Of a stretch of 6,775 nucleotides of DNA, positions 1 through 6,015 are shown piece after piece. The notes below the pieces were generated by a model. That model worked only from the letters and a program-made list of their open reading frames with translations. It had not been told where the DNA came from and made no database searches. The stretch is from Bacteroidota bacterium (lineage in GTDB: Bacteria; Bacteroidota; Ignavibacteria; UBA10030; UBA8401). The stretch lies in NCBI GenBank assembly GCA_025355705.1, contig JANXZD010000420.1, positions 1 through 6,775 on the forward strand. Reading direction: 5' to 3'. The first letter of the stretch is position 1; each line of letters opens with the position of its first letter. Made by a program: the position numbers and the translations under genes.

Positions 1-102
1 TGATGAATTGTGTTTCCCTTGTTTCCATAGATAAGAATCAAAAAAAGGTTTTTGTCAAAAAGAGGAAGATTCGCCACCAATATACAAAAAAAACCACAAT
101 TT

Positions 103-131
103 TTGATGGCATATAACTTGCTAATTATAAA
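103..131 (+). promoter_or_regulatory. candidate sigma70-type promoter of the operon
   Basis: TTGATG at 103-108 and TATAAA at 126-131 are separated by exactly 17 bases, matching the -35/-10 consensus at 4/6 and 5/6 positions. Transcription would begin around 138-139, at or next to the ATG at 139, so the regulator mRNA could be leaderless; indeed no Shine-Dalgarno site precedes that ATG. The spacing is the ordinary 17 bases, not the 19-20 bases typical of promoters activated by MerR proteins. The call rests on motif matching in AT-rich DNA, where chance matches are common, and on the assumption that this organism uses sigma70-like boxes. Confidence 0.35.
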
Positions 132-138
132 TATAGCT

Positions 139-633
139 ATGACGATTAAAAATAAAGACAATCCAATCTATCCTATTGGAACTACCGCCCGAATACTTGG
201 CGTATCGGTTCAAACTCTTCGGCTGTATGAAAGCGAAGGCTTGATCATGATAACAAAGACCGAGGGAAACCAGAGAATCTATTCAGATTCTGATATTGAA
301 CGACTTCGGTGTATTCGGAAAGCGATCAATGAAGATAAGATCAGTGTTGGCGGAATGAAACGTATTCACGGAATGATCCCATGCTGGGATATTATCAAAT
401 GCTCTTCAGAGGAACGAAACGAATGTCCCGCATACAAGAATCATCTCGGAGGTTGTTGGACATATAAACATAAACATTCCGTTTGCGCAGAACTTGATTG
501 CAGATTATGCGAAGTGTATAAACGTTCCAGCGATTGCGGACATATAAAAGAAATGATCACAAAATTAACAATAGAACAACTCAACCAACACTCCTCGGTG
601 CGTGATGAAGTCGTTACGGGAGTTGTTTCTTGA
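139..633 (+). CDS. MerR-family regulator with C-terminal cysteine-rich two-CW domain
   Basis: From ATG 139 the product is 164 residues. Residues 11-36 form the MerR winged-helix DNA-binding start (YPIGTTARILGVSVQTLRLY), and the wing and second helix run to about residue 78. The usual long dimerisation helix is replaced by a compact domain with eight cysteines at 82, 88, 96, 106, 116, 121, 124 and 133. Its pattern PCWD-KC-CPAY-CW-C-CRLCEVY-C is that of the 'two-CW' domain. Such clustering suggests binding of a metal, an Fe-S cluster or thiol sensing; the ligand is unknown. An in-frame TTG at 52 and ATG at 106 would give longer forms, but those residues overlap the candidate promoter and precede the normal MerR start, so 139 is preferred. 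It is the first gene of a co-directional block and ends 38 bases before the octaheme cytochrome gene, so it probably regulates that operon (inference). Confidence 0.85.
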   Translation: MTIKNKDNPIYPIGTTARILGVSVQTLRLYESEGLIMITKTEGNQRIYSDSDIERLRCIRKAINEDKISVGGMKRIHGMIPCWDIIKCSSEERNECPAYKNHLGGCWTYKHKHSVCAELDCRLCEVYKRSSDCGHIKEMITKLTIEQLNQHSSVRDEVVTGVVS

Positions 634-634
634 G

Positions 635-656
635 AAATATTTTTTCATGAATATTT
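635..656. other. AT-only inverted repeat before the octaheme cytochrome gene
   Basis: The bases AAATATT (635-641) and AATATTT (650-656) form a perfect 7-base inverted repeat around an 8-base spacer in the short gap between the regulator stop and the cytochrome start. It could be an operator half-site pair or merely AT-rich spacer. There is no clear Shine-Dalgarno site before the ATG at 672, so this gap may also shape translation initiation. No function can be assigned from sequence alone. Confidence 0.2.
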
Positions 657-671
657 ATATAGTCATCTATT

Positions 672-2225
672 ATGAAACGATTCATCATTCCCATGCTCGC
701 AATGGCAATCATTGCTCTCATTTTTATAGCAACAATCACTAAAAAAGAAGCAGAATCAACGCCCCTTGCAGAACTGAAGACGAAATTCAAAAAGGAAAAA
801 CCTTCGGTCGATCATTCAAAATTCTCCCAACTGCAGAAAAAATTTGTTAAGCCGCAGGATGTCACTGCCGCATGTATTGACTGCCATAACGAACGCCACA
901 CGGAAGTGATGAAATCCTCCCACTGGAATTGGGAACGCGAAGAGTACATTGAAGGGCGAGGCATTCGTTATGTCGGCAAAAAAAATATTCTAAATAATTT
1001 TTGCATTGGTATTAATACCAATGAACAAAGCTGCAACAAATGTCACATCGGATATGGCTGGGGAGATAAGAATTTTGATTTCTCCAACGCTAATAATGTT
1101 GACTGCCTTGCATGCCACGATAACAGCGATACATACGTAAAGAAATCATCGGGAGCAGGAATGCCCGATGCCGCAGTCAATCTTGCGTTCGTTGCACAGC
1201 ATGTCGGCAGACCGACAAGATCCAATTGCGGAACGTGCCACTTCTTCGGCGGGGGAGGCAACAATGTGAAACACGGAGATCTTGAAAAAGCATTGTTCGA
1301 CACTCATCGCGACGTTGATGTTCATATGGGAACTGATGGAGCTAATCTTGATTGCGTGGATTGCCATAAAACAGAAAAGCATCAGATGCTCGGAAAAGTA
1401 TATTCCCTCTCTTCAATGAACCGCAATCGTTCAACCTGCGAGCAATGTCATACCGAAACCCCGCATTCGAATAGTGTCATCAACGAGCATACCGTGAAAG
1501 TTGCATGCCAAACATGCCACATTCCGGAATATGCAAAAGTGAATTCGACGAAAATGGAATGGGATTGGTCCACAGCGGGAAAATTGAATAATGGCGAGCC
1601 ATACGAAATTAAAGATTCGCTTGGAAATATCGTTTATGCATCCATTAAAGGTTCGTTCATTTGGAGGCGGAATGTAAAGCCGGAATATATCTGGTTTAAC
1701 GGAACAGCATCGCATTATCTTACCGGTGACACGATCAGCGCCGATTCTCCGATCCAAATGAATACACTTCATGGAAGTTATGATGATCCTGATTCAAAGA
1801 TCATTCCTGTCAAGATCCATCGCGCTAAACAACCGTACGATCCAATAAATAAATTGGTAATCCAGCCAAAGACATTTGCAAATGAAAAGGGCGAAGGCGG
1901 ATTCTGGAAAGATTTTGATTGGCAAACATCAATCCAGCATGGAATGGATTATATAAACTTGCCATACAGCGGACAATACACATTTGCAAAGACAGAAATG
2001 TATTGGCCGATCAATCATATGGTCTCTCCAAAAACAAAGACCGTACAGTGCAATGAATGTCATACGCAAAAGAATAGCAGAATTGCCAACCTGAAAGACT
2101 TCTATATTCCCGGCCGAGATCAGAATGCTGCAGTGGAAATGTTCGGATTTGGAACGATTATTCTTTCGTTAATTGGAGTGAGCATTCACGCTGTTATGAG
2201 AATTATATCAAAAAAGAAAAACTAA
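672..2225 (+). CDS. otr: octaheme c-type cytochrome, tetrathionate reductase (OTR) family
   Basis: This 517-residue multiheme enzyme has eight CXXCH heme motifs starting at residues 68, 121, 145, 186, 228, 256, 279 and 460, with a heme-free stretch of about 175 residues before the last. This number and spacing match the OTR family, whose Shewanella member reduces tetrathionate, nitrite and hydroxylamine in vitro and has a lysine-ligated active-site heme. Here K157/K158, just after the third motif, are candidates for that lysine (not verifiable without alignment). Residues 5-20 are a hydrophobic signal or anchor, placing the body in the periplasm. Residues about 489-510 are a second hydrophobic helix followed by lysines, so the protein is probably membrane-tethered at its C-terminus, unlike the soluble Shewanella enzyme. 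The cytochrome b gene 52 bases downstream is a likely electron donor. The physiological substrate is uncertain; neighbouring sulfur-transport genes favour a sulfur oxyanion. Confidence 0.92.
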   Translation: MKRFIIPMLAMAIIALIFIATITKKEAESTPLAELKTKFKKEKPSVDHSKFSQLQKKFVKPQDVTAACIDCHNERHTEVMKSSHWNWEREEYIEGRGIRYVGKKNILNNFCIGINTNEQSCNKCHIGYGWGDKNFDFSNANNVDCLACHDNSDTYVKKSSGAGMPDAAVNLAFVAQHVGRPTRSNCGTCHFFGGGGNNVKHGDLEKALFDTHRDVDVHMGTDGANLDCVDCHKTEKHQMLGKVYSLSSMNRNRSTCEQCHTETPHSNSVINEHTVKVACQTCHIPEYAKVNSTKMEWDWSTAGKLNNGEPYEIKDSLGNIVYASIKGSFIWRRNVKPEYIWFNGTASHYLTGDTISADSPIQMNTLHGSYDDPDSKIIPVKIHRAKQPYDPINKLVIQPKTFANEKGEGGFWKDFDWQTSIQHGMDYINLPYSGQYTFAKTEMYWPINHMVSPKTKTVQCNECHTQKNSRIANLKDFYIPGRDQNAAVEMFGFGTIILSLIGVSIHAVMRIISKKKN

Positions 2226-2277
2226 CAAGAAGATTTTTCAAATCTTAGCGATTAGGAAAATCTCAACAAAGGATAGT

Positions 2278-2949
2278 ATGAAAAAAATATTAGTCTATAG
2301 TCGCTTTAACCGGTTCTGGCATTGGATGCAGTCCATGTTGATCTTCTTCCTTGCGCTTACGGGATTCGAAATTCACGGTTCACTTAATTTTTTCGGATTC
2401 GAGCAGGCAGTGACCTTCCACAACTTCGCAGCGATCTTGTTCCTTGTATTGATCGGTCTTGCGATCTTCTGGCATTTCACCACCGGCGAATGGAGACAAT
2501 ATCTTCCAACGCGCCAGCACTTACGCGCGCAGATCGAGTATTATATCACAGGCATTTTTCGTAACGCGCCACATCCAACAAAAAAGACAGCACTGACAAA
2601 ATTAAATCCATTACAGCGCTTGGTCTATCTAGCATTAAAGATCCTTGTCATTCCAATCATGGTCTTTTCCGGATTGTTGTATATGTTCTATCGGTATCCT
2701 CAATCTGCGGGCATTCAAAGTTTAAACATTGAAAGTTTAGGAATAATTGCAATTCTACACACAATCGGAGCGTTTTTTCTTATCTCATTTGTCATCGTGC
2801 ATGTATATTTAATCACCACGGGACATTCACCAACATCAAATTTGAAAGCAATGATCACCGGATATGAAGAAATAGAAAATGAAAAAACAATTGATCACCA
2901 TACCGAACATGCTGTATCTTCGGAGAATGTATTAAAGGCTGCAAAATGA
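2278..2949 (+). CDS. membrane cytochrome b (PhsC/FdnI-like, four-helix) subunit
   Basis: This 223-residue protein has four predicted membrane helices at about 17-38, 48-66, 112-136 and 155-180. Histidines that could ligate b hemes are H15 and H33 near helix 1, H48 and H66 at the ends of helix 2, and H161 and H175 in helix 4. The 14-residue spacing of the last two matches the di-heme cytochrome b subunits of the formate dehydrogenase gamma/thiosulfate reductase PhsC type. The start RFNRFWHWMQ is also typical. The family oxidises menaquinol and passes electrons to a periplasmic partner, here most likely the octaheme cytochrome just upstream. The start ATG follows an AAAGGA site with a short 4-base spacer. 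The stop overlaps the next start (ATGA, 2946-2949), so translation is probably coupled to the transporter half. The hydrophilic, His-containing C-terminal tail (about 195-223) is outside the core fold. Confidence 0.88.
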   Translation: MKKILVYSRFNRFWHWMQSMLIFFLALTGFEIHGSLNFFGFEQAVTFHNFAAILFLVLIGLAIFWHFTTGEWRQYLPTRQHLRAQIEYYITGIFRNAPHPTKKTALTKLNPLQRLVYLALKILVIPIMVFSGLLYMFYRYPQSAGIQSLNIESLGIIAILHTIGAFFLISFVIVHVYLITTGHSPTSNLKAMITGYEEIENEKTIDHHTEHAVSSENVLKAAK

Positions 2950-3458
2950 AAACAACATATATGAATCCATACCTTGCAGGATTTTTGCTCGGAATAACAT
3001 TGCTTGCTACAATCGTTATCACAGGACGTGGATTGGGTGCAAGTGGTGCGATAAAAAGCGCAGTTGTGGCAGCGGTGAGCACTATTTCACCGAATCACGC
3101 ACACGAATCAAAATTCTATTCAGAGAATCTCAAATCGCTGCACGACAATCCATTAAAAGCATGGCTTGTGTTTGAAGTGCTCGGAGTGATCATCGGCGGA
3201 TTTCTTTCCGGCGTTGTTTCCGATCGATTGAATTTTGTAACCGAACGTGGACCACACATCACCAATACAATGAGGCTTGGTTTTGCATTGATCGGCGGGT
3301 TGCTTTTTGGATTGGGAGCACAATTCGCCCGCGGATGTACAAGCGGCGCGGCGTTGAGCGGAATGGCAGTCCTTTCTACCGGCGGTATCATTACGATGAT
3401 GGCCATTTTCGGATCCGGTTATGCGGTTGCATATTTTTTTCGAAAACTATGGATGTAA
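2946..3458 (+). CDS. YeeE/YedE (TsuA-like) transporter, first half
   Basis: This 170-residue membrane protein has hydrophobic helices near 8-27, 72-92, 110-128 and 145-165. It carries the YeeE/YedE signatures: GRGLGASGA at about 27-35 and a glycine-rich helix ending in ARGCTSGAALSG with C131. In characterised TsuA/YeeE proteins such conserved cysteines line the path of thiosulfate through the membrane. Those proteins are usually about 350-400 residues with two pseudo-symmetric halves. This product is one half, and the next gene supplies the other, so the pair probably works as a heterodimer (inference). The start overlaps the cytochrome b stop by four bases; M6 is a possible alternative start. 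A palindromic repeat lies in the gap between the two halves. Confidence 0.87.
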   Translation: MKTTYMNPYLAGFLLGITLLATIVITGRGLGASGAIKSAVVAAVSTISPNHAHESKFYSENLKSLHDNPLKAWLVFEVLGVIIGGFLSGVVSDRLNFVTERGPHITNTMRLGFALIGGLLFGLGAQFARGCTSGAALSGMAVLSTGGIITMMAIFGSGYAVAYFFRKLWM

Positions 3459-3465
3459 TCACAAA

Positions 3466-3518
3466 CGTCATCCTGACGAATGTCAGGATCTAGATGCCGA
3501 CACAAGTTCGGCATGACG
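3466..3518. repeat. REP-like double-hairpin palindromic element
   Basis: This compact, highly ordered structure lies in the 86-base gap between the two transporter halves. A perfect 8-base stem ATCCTGAC/GTCAGGAT (3470-3477 and 3482-3489, loop GAAT) is followed by the palindrome ATCTAGAT (3488-3495). Next comes a 7-base stem ATGCCGA/TCGGCAT (3494-3500 and 3508-3514). An outer stem CGTCA/TGACG (3466-3470 and 3514-3518) closes both arms, giving a cloverleaf-like fold. It resembles dispersed intergenic palindromes found in many bacteria. It lacks a downstream T-run on the + strand, so it is not a standard terminator; in RNA it could stabilise or uncouple the two halves. Confidence 0.75.
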
Positions 3519-3544
3519 AATAAAAAAATTGAATTGAGGCTTTT

Positions 3545-4792
3545 ATGTTTCCATTAGTTCCAAATCTTATCAGCGACGAATTGAATCTTATCGTTGCATT
3601 GGTCATCGGCATCGCATTCGGATTTATTCTTGAACAAGCCGGATTTTCTTCCTCACGAAAACTTGCCGGTGTTTTTTACGGCTACGACTTTACAGTACTT
3701 CGCGTGTTCTTTACTGCAGGGGTAACTGCAATGAGCGGAGTTATCATTCTTGGATATCTTGGCTGGCTTGATATTGATTTTGTTTACATCAATCCAACAT
3801 TTCTTCAGTCGGCAATTCTTGGCGGCGTTATTATGGGATTCGGATTCATCATCGGCGGATATTGCCCCGGAACAAGCATTGCAGGAATGGCGATCGGCAA
3901 GATCGATGCAATGTTCTTCGTTGCAGGCGGATTGATCGGCGTTTTTTTGTATGCAGAAATGTATCCCTGGTTTGAAGGAATCTCAAATGCAACCGCACTT
4001 GGAAATATCCGCATCTTCAATTCAATCGGAATTTCACAAGGATTATTTGCGTTGATAATGATCGCTGTTGCTGTCGGAGCATTTATCATGACGACAATGA
4101 TCGAAAAGAAAGTAAATCCAGAAGGACCTGCAAAATCATTCAACAATACGTACCATCGTCTTGCAGGTGTTGGTGTTCTTACGGTTGGAATTGCACTTCT
4201 CTTTTTACCGGATTATAAAGAACGATTGTTCACTAAAGTATCAAACGAAGAATTTCTTCATTCTCATTCCGTAAAAGAAATGACTGCGGATGAACTTGCA
4301 TTCCGTATCATCGATAAAGATCCTAAATTGACGATCATTGATGTTCGATCATCGAGTGAATTTTCAACAATGACACTCCCCGGATCAATCAATATTGAAC
4401 ATAAACAGATCTTCCAAAAAGAATTCAGTGAAGTTCTCGGACAACGTCATAAGAAAAAAGTTTTCATTGCAAATAACGAAAACGAAGAACGTACTGCGGC
4501 TTTGATCACTCAAGAATTAGATTATGATAATGTCTACATTTTATGCAATGGACTTCCTTCATTCATGAACACGATCATTCGTTTGGAACCGGAAACGAAT
4601 GAGTGTTCATTTGCATCCACATCAAATGGAAATGTTCACAATCAAATAGTGAAACTTGATGCAAAACAAGCGATTGACACGGAACGGTTTCGAACGAAGG
4701 CGAGTGTTACTATTGCCGCAATGATAAAAGAGGCAAAAAATTCAATGACAAAACCGACAAAACTGATTAAGAAAGTCGCTGGAGGCTGTTGA
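3545..4792 (+). CDS. YeeE/YedE transporter second half fused to an inactive-looking rhodanese domain
   Basis: This is a 415-residue fusion. Residues 1-225 are membrane-embedded (helices near 13-30, 52-73, 88-105, 122-140, 162-185, 205-222). They carry the YeeE/YedE motif GFIIGGYCPGTSIAGMA with C107, the partner of C131 in the preceding gene. Residues about 243-345 resemble a rhodanese domain: IIDVRSSSEF at 264-273, LPGSINI at 278-284, then VFIANNENEERTAAL at 306-320. In active rhodaneses the catalytic loop begins with Cys; here A309 occupies that position, so sulfurtransfer by the usual mechanism is unlikely. Other cysteines are C334, C354 and the final residue C415, at the end of a lysine-rich tail KKVAGGC. 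The domain probably sits in the cytoplasm and receives or senses imported sulfur (inference). The start ATG follows a weak GAGG site. The stop lies just before a strong terminator, making this the last gene of the operon. Confidence 0.87.
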   Translation: MFPLVPNLISDELNLIVALVIGIAFGFILEQAGFSSSRKLAGVFYGYDFTVLRVFFTAGVTAMSGVIILGYLGWLDIDFVYINPTFLQSAILGGVIMGFGFIIGGYCPGTSIAGMAIGKIDAMFFVAGGLIGVFLYAEMYPWFEGISNATALGNIRIFNSIGISQGLFALIMIAVAVGAFIMTTMIEKKVNPEGPAKSFNNTYHRLAGVGVLTVGIALLFLPDYKERLFTKVSNEEFLHSHSVKEMTADELAFRIIDKDPKLTIIDVRSSSEFSTMTLPGSINIEHKQIFQKEFSEVLGQRHKKKVFIANNENEERTAALITQELDYDNVYILCNGLPSFMNTIIRLEPETNECSFASTSNGNVHNQIVKLDAKQAIDTERFRTKASVTIAAMIKEAKNSMTKPTKLIKKVAGGC

Positions 4793-4797
4793 ATGAG

Positions 4798-4840
4798 CAA
4801 AGACGCAGAATCATTATCAGTTCTGCGTCTTTGTCTTTAC
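4798..4840 (+). terminator. Rho-independent-type terminator of the operon
   Basis: A perfect 13-base stem (4798-4810 paired with 4821-4833, core AAGACGCAGAA) encloses a 10-base loop. It is followed by a T-rich tail TGTCTTT. It begins only six bases after the operon stop codon, the expected place for a terminator. The A-rich left arm gives a partly T-rich tail on the other strand too, so it may also work against minus-strand transcription ending at 4882. Confidence 0.82.
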
Positions 4841-4881
4841 GTATTGATACATTAGAATTTGGGTATGTAAGATTCGTTATA

Positions 4882-5146
4882 TCAATATGTTTCCGAATGC
4901 TGTTTTACTTTTCCTCGGAACAAATAAAAAATATACCCGAAATATCCGAACGCCGTGCTTCCAAGAGTAAACGAACTATCCCAGAATGTTTTCCACATCG
5001 GATTGTCTATGTGATGATGCAGTTCTATACCAAGTCCGTGCAGTATTAGCCACAATACGATGATGAGAGAAAGATAAAACCCGCTGAAACTTGACGTATA
5101 TAGAAGCGAAATTGCAAAATATTTTTTGAACGCCTGCTCGAAACAT
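4882..5146 (-). pseudogene. small membrane protein frame, start lost or frameshifted
   Basis: On the minus strand, 5145 down to the TGA at 4882-4884 is open for 87 codons with protein-like composition. It has a hydrophobic segment FYLSLIIVLWLILHGLGIEL, a histidine cluster LHHHIDNPMW, a second hydrophobic stretch FGYFGYIFYLF, and a basic tail RGKVKQ. No start codon precedes the first helix in this frame, and a TAA lies directly upstream. In the frame one base away, an ATG at 5146-5144 sits behind a good AAAAGG site and reads into a run of six A's. A single-base slip there would join that start to the long frame, giving an intact protein of about 88 residues. Possibilities are a frameshift mutation, a sequencing error, or programmed slippage. 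I do not recognise the family. Confidence 0.5.
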
Positions 5147-5349
5147 TACACCTTTTAATGTAATACATTTTATTGAGAAGAGTATACTTTTGCGATAGTT
5201 TCTTTAAAGCGATATGGTGGCAGGAATAACTCTGTTTCTAAATGTTGAAAGGATTCAAAAGTGCACTATGAATTCCATGACACTACCAACGAGTTCGGGA
5301 AAGAAAATTACGGGCGACTAACAATATTCACCTGGCTGAATTTAGATAT

Positions 5350-5490
5350 CTAATTGGCAGGTTTTTCATCTAATTGATTCGGCTGTAGTTGTTCAAATAA
5401 GGATTTGTCACTATTCTTCACAAATCTTTCGAACGATATAAAACTTGTAAGAATGACAATGTAGACGATAACTCCTAATAACAAACCCAT
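5350..5490 (-). CDS. 46-residue single-helix membrane protein, unknown function
   Basis: The minus-strand ATG at 5490-5488 opens 46 codons ending in TAG at 5352-5350. Residues 2-20 are a hydrophobic helix (GLLLGVIVYIVILTSFISF). A charged cytoplasm-type segment ERFVKNSDKS follows, then a polar tail ending LDEKPAN. A perfect AGGAGG lies four bases upstream of the ATG, the best ribosome site in the window, which argues for real translation despite the length. The decayed membrane-protein frame lies about 200 bases downstream on the same strand; the gap shows no gene. I do not recognise the family. Size and topology resemble accessory small subunits of membrane complexes, but nothing links it to a specific one. 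Confidence 0.6.
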   Translation of the reverse strand: MGLLLGVIVYIVILTSFISFERFVKNSDKSLFEQLQPNQLDEKPAN

Positions 5491-5494
5491 CACG

Positions 5495-5500
5495 CCTCCT
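5495..5500 (-). promoter_or_regulatory. Shine-Dalgarno site AGGAGG for the 46-residue ORF
   Basis: Read on the minus strand, AGGAGG is followed by the spacer CGTG and then ATG. It fixes the start of the small membrane protein and is the main evidence that this short frame is translated. Confidence 0.6.
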
Positions 5501-5585
5501 GTTTTTAGTTGCAAATCGATTTATTTATGTAACTATATGGATATATAAATCAGCAAATCCTATGCCATTGTAAAAAAAGGAATTA

Positions 5586-5810
5586 ATTAGAAGTGGTCTC
5601 AAAAATGGAATATTTATTATAGCCTTTGTTATTCCCGCGGATTTTTGGCAGAAATCCATTTTACTGGACTCCCGACAGAAGTTCCGTTTTTTGTTCCGCT
5701 TTCAGAATACCGAAAGCGCGGAATGCAAAAGCGGCAAATCCCGCATTGAGCGGAATCCGAAAAGCGGGACATTCAGGAGTGACAGAGGTGTTTTTGAGAT
5801 GGTTTCTAAT
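5586..5810. repeat. MITE-like element with imperfect terminal inverted repeats
   Basis: The 20 bases at 5586-5605 and the reverse complement of 5791-5810 agree at 16 of 20 positions. Both share ATTAGAA and TCTCAAAAA, and differ only in the central four bases. The 185 bases between are GC-richer than their surroundings and contain nested hairpins. One is TTCCGC-TTTC/GAAA-(GC)-GCGGAA at 5694-5723; another is TCCCGC/GCGGGA at 5739-5744 and 5764-5769. Phrases such as ATTCCCGCGG and CAGGAGTGACA resemble common dispersed intergenic repeats. Short + strand frames here read through these palindromes and do not look like proteins. No transposase is present, so any mobility would have to be supplied elsewhere. 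I saw no target-site duplication. Confidence 0.4.
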
Positions 5811-5889
5811 AATTTGCTCACCCATTCAACGTATTCGATCCGCTTTGTAGAATATCCAAATCGTGTACGTTAAACTATAAAATTAGTCT

Positions 5890-5970
5890 AATACTTCCTG
5901 CCGGTTCCGAAGGAACACCTTTGGCGACGGCGGCTCATTGCCCCTTTAGAATTTCATTCGAAATGACAAA
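5890..5970. repeat. cluster of short palindromes, probable dispersed-repeat remnant
   Basis: The segment contains the hairpin GTTCC-GAA-GGAAC (5904-5916), flanking complementary CCGG/GGCG-rich stretches, and the dyad ATTTC-ATTC-GAAAT (5951-5964). The sequence TTTCATTCGAAATGACA resembles repeat units scattered through many Bacteroidota-type genomes. It lies 46 bases downstream of the PAS gene stop on the minus strand and could also serve as a processing or termination structure for it. No coding sequence is apparent from 5811 to 6015. Confidence 0.4.
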
Positions 5971-6015
5971 GAGCAATTACATTTTCAGATGTTCCTAATA
6001 AATAGTTTGCTACGA

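Noticed and set aside
1043..1772. Minus-strand frames inside the octaheme cytochrome gene
   Set aside because: The + strand has eight CXXCH motifs in frame; the antisense frames have no domain and arise from codon bias.
2230..2246. AAGATTT/AAATCTT hairpin between the octaheme and cytochrome b genes, considered as terminator or attenuator
   Set aside because: The seven-base stem has one G-C pair and no T-run follows, so it is too weak to support a functional call.
3466..3530. Terminator between the two transporter halves
   Set aside because: The structure is followed by an A-run, not a T-run, on the + strand, and the next gene is a functional continuation of the operon.
2855..4146. Minus-strand frames opposite the cytochrome b and transporter genes
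   Set aside because: They are shadows of well-supported + strand membrane proteins and show no independent support.
4793..4855. 20-codon frame from ATG 4793 with GGAGG seven bases upstream
   Set aside because: The GGAGG is simply the Gly-Gly codons of the preceding protein end, and the frame consists of the terminator stem and loop.
4789..5049. 86-residue + strand frame starting with TTG after the operon
   Set aside because: It runs through the terminator hairpin, has no recognisable domain, and is antisense to a far more protein-like minus-strand frame.
5146..5350. Gene or structured RNA between the two minus-strand small ORFs
   Set aside because: All frames are broken by stops within about 20 codons, and I saw no strong stem or conserved RNA motif.
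5626..5873. Two overlapping + strand frames of 60-74 residues
   Set aside because: They translate palindromic repeat sequence, overlap each other in different frames, and show no domain or ribosome site.
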